Shown one piece after another: positions 1 through 7,691 of a stretch of DNA of 39,828 nucleotides. Under the pieces are notes generated by a model, which worked only from the letters and a program-made list of their open reading frames with translations, was not told where the DNA came from and made no database searches. Made by a program: the position numbers and the translations under genes. Position 1 is the first letter of the stretch. Every line of letters begins with the position of its first letter. This DNA is from Caulobacteraceae bacterium (GTDB lineage Bacteria > Pseudomonadota > Alphaproteobacteria > Caulobacterales > Caulobacteraceae). The stretch lies in contig PLSW01000012.1 of NCBI GenBank assembly GCA_003165275.1, forward strand, positions 1 to 39,828, read 5' to 3'.

Positions 1-248
1 CGGTCCTGCTCTGAGACGATCAGGAAGAGGTCGTAACCATCCGCAACGGTCTCTTCGGCCGCTTTCCGAATGACATACTGTGCGACGGTGTCAGGGTTTG
101 TGAAGCCGTTGCCGTGAGCTTGGACCTGAACAGTGGTTTCATCCAGTCGCGTCGCTCGGACTCCACCGGTGAAGCCCAACTCCTGATAAGGCGTCGCGCA
201 ACCAGTCAGCGCCGCCGCCAGAACAAATAGCGCGATCTGTCGATTCAT
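1..248 (-). CDS. Putative lipoprotein, CC0125/CC1285-like family (3' part runs off window start)
   Basis: Reverse-strand translation from ATG at 248: MNRQIALFVLAAALTGCATPYQELGFTGGVRATRLDETTVQVQAHGNGFTNPDTVAQYVIRKAAEETVADGYDLFLIV; lipobox LTGC; resembles the CC0125/CC1285 lipoprotein family. Confidence 0.75.
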   Translation of the reverse strand, partial: MNRQIALFVLAAALTGCATPYQELGFTGGVRATRLDETTVQVQAHGNGFTNPDTVAQYVIRKAAEETVADGYDLFLIVSEQD

Positions 249-307
249 GGACCCGCCTCCCTACGATGACCAATTGTGGTTTCAAAAAGCCCGTATATTT
301 GATCTCA

Positions 308-826
308 CTAACCAATCTTTTGTTTCAACGCCTCAATAGCGGCCAGTGTCTCGTCATAAAACGCCAGCAATACACTGGCCTTAGCCGATATGAACGGGCT
401 ACCTGCACATTCGGCCGCTGATTTATTGACGTTTGATCTGGCGCTGCTCAAAGACTTCAACGTAAGTGGAATTTGAATCCGCGTGAAGCTAAGCGCCGTA
501 TCCTCGTCGCGCCTGTCAACCATCAATGAATCCACCATCGCCAGCGTCGACAGGGCGTCTAGGTCATTGGTGACATCAGTCGTCGAATCCCGAAGACGGA
601 TTAGGCAATCAGTCGTTCCGTCGTCCTGACCCATTCGCAAACGGGAGAGTGAACCTTCGACCGCCTCGTTGAGGTCCCCCCCAAACGTGAGCGATCGACC
701 GTTTAACCCCAAGAGTGCTCGCGCATCGTCAATGGTCACGATGCCGCGTGCCCGCCTCGGCTCCCCAGCGTCGGCGGCGCTAGCGACAACAAAAAGCGCC
801 GCGACCGCAAGGAGGACGAATTTCAT
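308..826 (-). CDS. Secreted hypothetical protein
   Basis: ORF of 172 aa with N-terminal signal peptide (MKFVLLAVAALFVVASAADAG); no recognised domain. Confidence 0.65.
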   Translation of the reverse strand: MKFVLLAVAALFVVASAADAGEPRRARGIVTIDDARALLGLNGRSLTFGGDLNEAVEGSLSRLRMGQDDGTTDCLIRLRDSTTDVTNDLDALSTLAMVDSLMVDRRDEDTALSFTRIQIPLTLKSLSSARSNVNKSAAECAGSPFISAKASVLLAFYDETLAAIEALKQKIG

Positions 827-907
827 GTCGTAAGCCCCTATCGCCCGATAACCACGATACGTGGTCCACCATCACCACGCAACGTGCATGGACGCTGCGG
901 GCGGGCT

Positions 908-926
908 TGGGAACAAGCTGTTCCCA
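908..926. promoter_or_regulatory. Perfect inverted repeat TGGGAACA-AGC-TGTTCCCA abutting the XRE regulator start codon (candidate autoregulatory operator)
   Basis: 8-bp arms with 3-nt spacer read directly; the last base is the A of the ATG at 926. Confidence 0.5.
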
Positions 927-1258
927 TGGAGCCCTTGGCCAGCCGACTGCGGGAGCGAGCACGCGAGCTAAACCTGTCTGACGCGGAGGTCGGGCGGCGC
1001 GCTGGTCTGTCTGAGCGCCGCTATGGGAATTATGTCCGCGGCGCCCGCGAACCGGACCTAGGCACGGTGCTGCGGATCTGTGCAGTGCTCGACGTCACGC
1101 CGAACGACTTGCTCCTCGCCCCCGAGCCGCCTGCCGGGTCGGATCGGGAGCGGTGGTTGGCCAGGCTCATGGCCTCAGGCCGCCAGCTGGGTGTCGAGGA
1201 CCTGAAGCTCGCCGTCGGCCAGTTGGAGGCCCTAATGGCGCACAGGAACACGCCTTAA
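926..1258 (+). CDS. XRE-family HTH transcriptional regulator
   Basis: MEPLASRLRERARELNLSDAEVGRRAGLSERRYGNYVRGAREPDLGTVLRICAVLDVTPNDLL: classic HTH_3/Cro-C1 motif. The ORF track start at 884 is less likely. Confidence 0.85.
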   Translation: MEPLASRLRERARELNLSDAEVGRRAGLSERRYGNYVRGAREPDLGTVLRICAVLDVTPNDLLLAPEPPAGSDRERWLARLMASGRQLGVEDLKLAVGQLEALMAHRNTP

Positions 1259-1366
1259 CCGGGAGCGGACACGACTCACCAAAAGTGACAAGAAACGTCC
1301 AGCTCGCCGCAGTTTTTTGGTGGTGGGTGGATTTATGAATCCCCCCGACCCCTGCCCCCGTTCTCC

Positions 1367-1604
1367 CCGGATGGCTTAGCGCGATCATCCGGCTAAACGA
1401 CCCCACGATTGCCCCTGATGTATGGCAAGTTGTATGGTCAGGCTTTGGCGCGCATTTTCGCCTTAGGAATAAGGCGATACGGCGGACACCCCGTCCGCCA
1501 GTTCGGCTTCGGGCAGGGCGCCTTGCAGGACGAGTCCGGACGGGGGGGAACGAAGCAGGATGCCCTCCGACGCCTTGGCGCAGGAGGGCCGCCGCCGAAG
1601 GCGG
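1367..1604. repeat. Cluster of short inverted repeats/hairpins between convergent genes
   Basis: CCGGATG(1367-1373)/CATCCGG(1386-1392); CGCCTTA-GGAA-TAAGGCG(1459-1476); GGCGGAC/GTCCGCC(1481-1499); GCCCTCC..GGAGGGC(1562-1589) with inner CGCC-TT-GGCG; CCGCC-GAA-GGCGG(1592-1604). Confidence 0.55.
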
Positions 1605-2819
1605 TCAGGCGCCCAGCAGCTGCCGCGCGATGACGTTTCGTTGGGTCTCGCTAGTCCCTGAATAGATGGTGGCCGCGCGCACGGCGAGGTGCTTGACCAT
1701 GGCGTGAGCGCCGACGTCCACATCGGCCCCCGCCCGCCCCAGGGCGGTCCAGCCGGCGGCGGCGTAGGGGCCGGCGGCCTCGGCGGACAGTTCGGCGATC
1801 CTCTGGTGCAATTCACTGCCGACCAGCTTCAGCATCGAGGGCGTCGTCTGATCGGCGCCGCCCGGGCGACCGGACGGGAGCGCCGCCAGCTCCAGCTGCT
1901 CAAAGGCCAGCAGCTCAATCTCCAGGCCGGCGAGGCGGCGGCGCAGGTCCTGGGCCTGATCGGGATCCACCGCCGCCACGGCCAGCGTCGCCCGCCGGTG
2001 CGCCCGGCGCACCAGGGCCGCCGGAGTGTTGTTGGCGCGGGCCAGCTGCATCAGCCGCTTCGCGACCGACCAGCCTTCGTCCTCCTCGCCCACTCGGTTG
2101 GCGACGGGCACGCGCACCGCGTCGAAGAACACCTGGTTGAACTCGTGATCGCCGGCGAGGCCCAGGATCGGCGTCACGGTCAGGCCGGGACTGTCCATGT
2201 CGATCAGCAGGAAGGTCAGCCCCTGCTGGCGGCGTTCGCCGTCGCGGGTGCGGACAATGGCGAACATACGATTGGAATGGTGGGCGCCGGTGGTCCAGAT
2301 CTTCGATCCGTCGACCACGTACTGGTCGCCCTGTCGTACGGCGCGGGTGGAGATGGCCGCCAAGTCCGACCCCGCGCCGGGTTCGGAGAAGCCCTGGCAC
2401 CAGAGGTCGTCGCCGGAGAGGATCGCCGGCAGATACCGCCGCTGTTGGGCGGGCGTGCCCATCTCGATCAGCAGCGGGCCGACGCTACGCAGGCCGCCGG
2501 CGAACAGCACCGGCGCGTCGTTCAGGGCGCATTCGCGGTCGAACAGGAAGCGCTGCCGCGGGGTCCACTCCGTGCCGCCCCAGGCCATGGGCCAAGCCGG
2601 CGCGATCCAGCCGCGCTCGAACAGGCGCCGATGCCAGGTCCGGCAGGCGCCGATCTCGGCGTGCACCCCGATGGTGTCGCGCCCCGCCGCCCGCAGATCG
2701 TCGGTGAGCGCGCGGGCCAGGAAGGCTCGGACTTCGGCGACGAAGGCCGCCTCGTCGGTAGCCAGGGCCGCGGACTGTCGCTCCATTGAAGTCGCAAGGC
2801 CGCCCATCACGTCGCCCAC
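1605..2819 (-). CDS. Acyl-CoA dehydrogenase family protein
   Basis: 404 aa with ACAD motifs (WCQGFSEPGAGSDLAAISTRAVRQGDQYVVDGSKIWTTGAHHSNRMF; C-terminal YSGTSETQRNVIARQLLGA). Start could be internal at MERQS (~2786). Confidence 0.92.
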   Translation of the reverse strand: MGDVMGGLATSMERQSAALATDEAAFVAEVRAFLARALTDDLRAAGRDTIGVHAEIGACRTWHRRLFERGWIAPAWPMAWGGTEWTPRQRFLFDRECALNDAPVLFAGGLRSVGPLLIEMGTPAQQRRYLPAILSGDDLWCQGFSEPGAGSDLAAISTRAVRQGDQYVVDGSKIWTTGAHHSNRMFAIVRTRDGERRQQGLTFLLIDMDSPGLTVTPILGLAGDHEFNQVFFDAVRVPVANRVGEEDEGWSVAKRLMQLARANNTPAALVRRAHRRATLAVAAVDPDQAQDLRRRLAGLEIELLAFEQLELAALPSGRPGGADQTTPSMLKLVGSELHQRIAELSAEAAGPYAAAGWTALGRAGADVDVGAHAMVKHLAVRAATIYSGTSETQRNVIARQLLGA

Positions 2820-2872
2820 ACCATCGCACGTCTCGCGACAGAGCAGCCTTGGCGCGGGGCGACGCGCGCGCG

Positions 2873-2886
2873 TTGAGGCAGATCAA
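2873..2886. promoter_or_regulatory. FNR/FixK-like box TTGA-GGCAGA-TCAA upstream of acyl-CoA dehydrogenase
   Basis: Matches TTGA-N6-TCAA; lies 54-100 bp upstream of the candidate ACAD start codons. Confidence 0.4.
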
Positions 2887-3169
2887 CGGTTCGGCCCTTT
2901 CGGCGCGGCGAGCCAGCGGGCCCAGCTTCACCGGAATCGCGGCGGTGAGGCGGCGGCAGGATGAACCTTGCCTGTCGGCCCCGCGCACGGCCCGTTCAGG
3001 TCGCGGGGACTAGGGTCAGCCCACGTTCGTCCTGCGTTCCTTGGGCGAGCCGGTTGGCTCTCCGGCGCCAGCCCGGGGCGTGGTCGCAAGGCCGCGCCCC
3101 ACCGCCCGCGACGATCGACGCGCGGGCAAATGGATAAACTGTCCCCGTCACCTGCCATGCTGGCGGGCG

Positions 3170-4303
3170 CTAGCCCAGTTTCTCCAGCCGAATCATCAGC
3201 TGGGGTTTGCGCCCATGTCGTTCGCGGATCAATCGGAGCCGACGATCAAAGTCGTCGATCGAGCCGCGCGCCGCGGCGATGATCTTCAAGTCGCAGAGCA
3301 GGTCGACGGCGCGGGCGTAGGCGGCGGCGTGACGCAAGTTGATCTCGGCCTCGACCTCATCCCAGGGCTCGACGCCACGCAGCCCGATCGCCGCCAACCT
3401 CTCCTCACGCGCGTTGGCCGCCGCCGCCGCAAGCCGGCTCTGCTCAGCGGCCTGCAGGCGCGCCGCGACCTGCTCCCGGGCACGACGGCTCGTCGCCGCT
3501 CGGGCGCGTAGGTCTCCGGCAGTGCGGGCGGCCACCAGCGTCTTGGCGTCTCCGCGCGGCGCGCGCCCCCGCACCTTGGCGCGCAACTCCGCGCCAACAT
3601 GGGGGTCGCCGCTAAACAGCCGCGACAGCAAGAGGGTCTTCTCCGGGTCTGGCAGGGCGGCGATGATCTCTCCAACAACATCGATGGGTAGGTCGGCGGT
3701 ATCCGAACCGCCAGAAAGCTCCGCTGCGGCCTCGACCAGATCAGGGTCAATCGCGAAGAACGCCGCGAAGGCCTCCAACGCTGGCGTCAGCCGCCCAAGG
3801 CCCGGCAGCGGCTCCGGGTCATGGTCGTCGCAATCGCCATCCTCAACCGCCATCAGCCACAGCATGTAGAAGAGCCGAATATCGCCCCCCAGCAGGGCGG
3901 CGCGCAGTGGGGCCAGTTCGGCAAGCCGGCCCTCGCCGTCTGCCCAATCCTCCAGGTCCAACTCGTCGCGGCCGATGTCGAGAATGAGATTCCCGTCCGA
4001 AGACCGTAGCGATGCGCATTCGACTGACTCAAGACAGGCATCTGCAACGCGCCGGTCGACCAGCCGTTCGGGCAATCGGATCATCAGCCGTCGCGATCCC
4101 CAGTTCGCCAAATAGAGATGGAGATCGAACCAGCAGTCCATGAATTGGTCAGGATCGCCTTTGAAGTCCCCCCACTGGTACTCGTTAACAAAGCTGCCGG
4201 CGGTGATCGTCGCCCGCGTCGAAATATCTCGGAGCAAGGCGCGGTCGGACCCGCTCAACGGCCGATCGATCGCCAGAAACTCGTAGTATTGATATTCGCT
4301 CAT
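3170..4303 (-). CDS. Conserved hypothetical protein (family beginning MSEYQYYEF-AIDRPL)
   Basis: MSEYQYYEFLAIDRPLSGSDRALLRDISTRATITAGSFVNEYQWGDFKGDPDQFMDCWFDLHLYLANWGSRRLMIRLP; start chosen at MSEY rather than the upstream Met at 4363. Confidence 0.75.
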   Translation of the reverse strand: MSEYQYYEFLAIDRPLSGSDRALLRDISTRATITAGSFVNEYQWGDFKGDPDQFMDCWFDLHLYLANWGSRRLMIRLPERLVDRRVADACLESVECASLRSSDGNLILDIGRDELDLEDWADGEGRLAELAPLRAALLGGDIRLFYMLWLMAVEDGDCDDHDPEPLPGLGRLTPALEAFAAFFAIDPDLVEAAAELSGGSDTADLPIDVVGEIIAALPDPEKTLLLSRLFSGDPHVGAELRAKVRGRAPRGDAKTLVAARTAGDLRARAATSRRAREQVAARLQAAEQSRLAAAAANAREERLAAIGLRGVEPWDEVEAEINLRHAAAYARAVDLLCDLKIIAAARGSIDDFDRRLRLIRERHGRKPQLMIRLEKLG

Positions 4304-4366
4304 CACCGTGGCCGCTGTTTCGATGTGGAGAGAAGGCGATCTCGAGAACTTGACGCGGCTCAAGGG

Positions 4367-4777
4367 TCAAAGAGGGTGGAGTAGCTCGTCGTCCTGAAGA
4401 AGCCGAAGCGCCTTGGCCAGCGAAACGCCCGCGTAAACTGGCCACCATTTGCCTGTGTGCCGCATCCAGTAGATATCAAAACGATCGGGACCCACCCGGT
4501 CGATGCGCGCAAAGGGGGCGTCGAATTCCTCGCCAGGACTGTCCGGCTGCCCTGATCGGTACCGTTGAATGAAGCGATATCGACCTCCCGCCCATACGCC
4601 GTGGATGCCGACCGGGTAGTTCCACTCGGTCGGCCTGATCGCCGGCAGGAAGCGCGGGATCAGGATCTCGCGAATGAAGGCGTCGCAGGCGGTGACGATA
4701 GCCCGCTTTTCGGCCTCGTCCGGCTTGACCGGTCCGGGCGCGCGGATTGTCTGCGTCCATTGTTTCTTTCTAGCCAT
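4367..4777 (-). CDS. Hypothetical protein (possibly DUF3024-like)
   Basis: 136-aa ORF immediately upstream of and co-oriented with the previous gene; FARIDRVGPDRFDIYWMRHTGKWWPVYAG is only loosely similar to DUF3024 proteins. Confidence 0.55.
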   Translation of the reverse strand: MARKKQWTQTIRAPGPVKPDEAEKRAIVTACDAFIREILIPRFLPAIRPTEWNYPVGIHGVWAGGRYRFIQRYRSGQPDSPGEEFDAPFARIDRVGPDRFDIYWMRHTGKWWPVYAGVSLAKALRLLQDDELLHPL

Positions 4778-5013
4778 AATCTCTACCCCGGGCCATCCTG
4801 CCGATAGTCGCGGGAAAGAGGGTCAGGACGCAACACTCAGACAATTCGTGGAGCACCGCATTTGGAAAATTCGCCCGCCACGCGGCGGCTGCGCCCCGCA
4901 TGCTGATTGGATGGCTTGCGCCGCGAGCATTGGCTATCAACAACCTCCACCCCTGACATCCCCGCATACCTGCGCTATGCCTGCGACAAAGTCGCAACTT
5001 GGGAGCGGACGTC

Positions 5014-5775
5014 ATGAAGTTTGCAATTCTGGCCGGGGCGCTCGCCGCCGGTGTCCTGGTGACCGCGGGGTTCGGCGCCGCCGCCGCGCCCGCGCCGGGC
5101 AAGTCCATCGCCGACGCGGTGGCCGACCCGACCCGTCCCGCCGCCGACAAGGCCCTGGATGAGGCGCGCAAGCCCGCCGCGATCCTGAAATTCATTCACC
5201 TGAAGGCCGGCCAGAAGATCGTCGATCTCTTCCCGGGCCCCTATTGGGATCGGATGTTCGCCGACGTCGTCGGTCCGGACGGCAAGGTCTTCATGTTCCT
5301 GCCCACCGAGATCATCAAGGCCGAGGGCATGAAGACCGCCCCCGCCGACCAGTCCCACCCCTTCCCCGATCACCCCAACGTCACCGCCCTGGTTTCGCCG
5401 GTGAACGCCATGGCCATTCCCGAGCTGGTGGACGTCGTCTGGATCCGCCAGAACTACCACGACCTCTATGACCCGTTCATGGGCCCGGCCAATGTCCCGG
5501 CGTTCAACAAGCTCGTGTTCAACGCCCTGAAGAAGGGCGGCCTCTATGTGATCATCGACCATTCGGCGCCGGCGAAATCGGGGCTCGAGGACACCAACAC
5601 CACCCACCGCATCGACGCGGCGGTGGTGAAGCTCGACATGGCCGCCGCCGGCTTCAAGTTCGTCGGCGAGAGCAACGTCCTGCGCAACAAGGATGATGCC
5701 CGCGACAAGCTGGTGTTCGACAAGTCGATCCGCGGCAAGACCGACCAGTTCATCTACGTGTTCAGGAAGCCGTAG
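5014..5775 (+). CDS. Predicted exported class I methyltransferase-like protein (COG4798-like)
   Basis: Signal peptide MKFAILAGALAAGVLVTAGFGAAAAPAPG; Rossmann-type motif KIVDLFPGPYWDRMFADVVGPDGKVF and later ALKKGGLYVIIDHSA. Confidence 0.75.
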   Translation: MKFAILAGALAAGVLVTAGFGAAAAPAPGKSIADAVADPTRPAADKALDEARKPAAILKFIHLKAGQKIVDLFPGPYWDRMFADVVGPDGKVFMFLPTEIIKAEGMKTAPADQSHPFPDHPNVTALVSPVNAMAIPELVDVVWIRQNYHDLYDPFMGPANVPAFNKLVFNALKKGGLYVIIDHSAPAKSGLEDTNTTHRIDAAVVKLDMAAAGFKFVGESNVLRNKDDARDKLVFDKSIRGKTDQFIYVFRKP

Positions 5776-5828
5776 CGGGCGATTGGCCGGCGGTCGCATT
5801 CGCTTGAAGTCGCGTTGCAAGACGGCCG

Positions 5829-5944
5829 GTGCGTGGTTCGAGACGCTCCCTGCGGTCGCCCTGACCATGACGAGGATATGGGATTGCAAGACCCTTAGTC
5901 ATGGTGAGGAGCGCGCTCTTTCGCGCGCGTCTCGAACCACGCAC
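5829..5944. repeat. Long interrupted palindrome (REP/BIME-like intergenic repeat) between convergent genes
   Basis: GTGCGTGGTTCGAGACGC (5829-5846) is the exact reverse complement of 5927-5944; ACCATGAC (5864-5871) pairs with GTCATGGT (5898-5905); right arm carries a local GCGCGC..GCGCGC hairpin. Confidence 0.75.
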
Positions 5945-5988
5945 GCTCTCGCCACGGCCTGAATCAGCAGCGAACCTGAGTTCCGCCC

Positions 5989-7521
5989 TCACTCCGCGGC
6001 GATGGCGTTTTTCACGCCGGCGCCGGCGTATTTGAACTCCGGTCCGTCCAGGTCGATGGCCGGCAGCGCGCTGCGTTCGGCCCAGTAGTCCTGGGTATGC
6101 GCCCATTCCGGCTTGTCGCCGCGCTTGGGCAGCAGGTGCATGCCGCGCAGCAGGTAGCCGGGATTGAAGTTCTCCGGATCGATCCAGGACCCCAGCGGCA
6201 TGTCGGCGTCCTCGGCCCGCAAGGTGGGCTCGACGCTGGCCACGCCCTTCTTGTCCATGTGGTTGAGCAGCCGGCAGACGAAGTCGCCGATCAGATCCGC
6301 CCGCAGGGTCCAGCTGGCGCGGAAATAGCCGAACACCCAGACCATGTTGGGCACGCCGGTGAACATCATCCCGCGGTAGGTGACGGTCTGGGCGAAATCC
6401 AGCGGCTCGCCGTCGATGAAGAAGGCGATGTCGCCCAGGACGTTCAGATCGAAGCCGGTGGCGGTGACGATGATATCCGCCTCCAGCACCTCGCCTGACT
6501 TCAGCTGGATGCCGTTCGCAACGAAACGGTCGATCTCGCCGGTGACCACGGAGGCCTTGCCGGCCTTGATCCCCTCGAAGAGGTCGCCGCCGGGCACGAA
6601 GGCGATGCGCTGGCGCCAGGGACGATAGGTGGGGGTGAAGTTCTTGGCCACCTCCTCCTCGCCGACGAAGGCGGCGACGCCGTTGAGCAGTTCCTGCTTG
6701 ACGAACTCCGGCTGGTCGAAGGCCATCTGGGTGAACATGGCCTGATCCTTGAGTATCTTGCGGCGCACGATCTCGTGGATCCAGGTCTCGTCAATTTCGA
6801 TGTCGCGCAGGGTGTCGGCGAGGTCGTTGGCGTTGCGCCCAGGGATGAAATAGGTGGGCGAGCGCTGCAGCACGGTGACGTGGGCGCTGTCGGGCGCGAT
6901 CGCCGGCGCGAGGGTCGCGGCGGTGGCGCCCGAGCCGATGATGATCACCCGCTTGTCCTTGTAGTCCAGGTCCTGCGGCCAGGTCTGCGGGTGGACGATG
7001 GGGCCCTTGAAGTCGGTCATGCCGGGCCATTCGGGGGTGTAGCCCTTGGACTGGCGATAATAGCCCTGGCACATCCAGAGGAAGTTTGCGGTGAAGCGCA
7101 GGGCCTCGCCGGTGTCGAGGCGGGTCGCCTCGATGGTCCAGAGATTGTCCGCCGACGACCAGCGGGCCGCGTCGATCCGGTGGCGATAGCGGATGTGGCC
7201 GGCCAGATCGTTCTCGTCGATCACCTCGCCCATGTATTTGAGGATTTCCTCGGCGCTGGCGATCGGGGCGCCGACCCAGGGCTTGAAGCGATAGCCGAAG
7301 GTGTAGAGGTCGCTGTCCGAGCGGATGCCGGGATATTTGTGCTGCAGCCATGTGCCGCCGAAGCTCTCCAGGGTCTCCAGCACCACGAAGGACTTGCCGG
7401 GGCACTGTTCCTTCAGGTGGTAGGCGCCGCCCACGCCGGAGATGCCGGCGCCGACGATCAGCACGTCCACGTGCTCGGTCTTGACGGCCGCGGGCCGGTC
7501 CAGGGTGGCGGTCTCGGTCAT
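5989..7521 (-). CDS. Flavin-containing (type I Baeyer-Villiger-like) monooxygenase
   Basis: 510 aa; GAGISG dinucleotide-binding motif; BVMO fingerprint FxGxxxHxxxWP present as FKGPIVHPQTWP; second Rossmann GSGATA. Confidence 0.92.
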   Translation of the reverse strand: MTETATLDRPAAVKTEHVDVLIVGAGISGVGGAYHLKEQCPGKSFVVLETLESFGGTWLQHKYPGIRSDSDLYTFGYRFKPWVGAPIASAEEILKYMGEVIDENDLAGHIRYRHRIDAARWSSADNLWTIEATRLDTGEALRFTANFLWMCQGYYRQSKGYTPEWPGMTDFKGPIVHPQTWPQDLDYKDKRVIIIGSGATAATLAPAIAPDSAHVTVLQRSPTYFIPGRNANDLADTLRDIEIDETWIHEIVRRKILKDQAMFTQMAFDQPEFVKQELLNGVAAFVGEEEVAKNFTPTYRPWRQRIAFVPGGDLFEGIKAGKASVVTGEIDRFVANGIQLKSGEVLEADIIVTATGFDLNVLGDIAFFIDGEPLDFAQTVTYRGMMFTGVPNMVWVFGYFRASWTLRADLIGDFVCRLLNHMDKKGVASVEPTLRAEDADMPLGSWIDPENFNPGYLLRGMHLLPKRGDKPEWAHTQDYWAERSALPAIDLDGPEFKYAGAGVKNAIAAE

Positions 7522-7598
7522 GGGCGGGCTTCCTCTGATGGGTTGGCGAACGCGCGTCGCCGTACCTTGGGATCATCCGGGCTTAGGGCTCGGCGCCC

Positions 7599-7612
7599 TT
7601 GATCCAGATCAA
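7599..7612. promoter_or_regulatory. FNR/FixK-like box TTGAT-CCAG-ATCAA upstream of the BVMO gene
   Basis: Exact TTGAT-N4-ATCAA palindrome 78 bp upstream of the BVMO start; a GATGAT -10-like hexamer (minus strand, 7577-7572) fits a -41.5 activator position. Confidence 0.55.
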
Positions 7613-7691
7613 CGGTAACTGATCGACGATAATGAATACGCCCCGCCGCGCCAAGCCCTTCTCTCGGGCTGCGCGTCACGGCGGCGGCGGT

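Noticed and set aside
1689-2789. 366-aa + strand ORF over acyl-CoA dehydrogenase
   Set aside because: Antisense shadow; no recognisable motifs.
3104-3127. GCCCGCG-N10-CGCGGGC inverted repeat downstream of the hypothetical gene
   Set aside because: All-GC arms are expected often by chance in this composition; no U-tract, no positional support.
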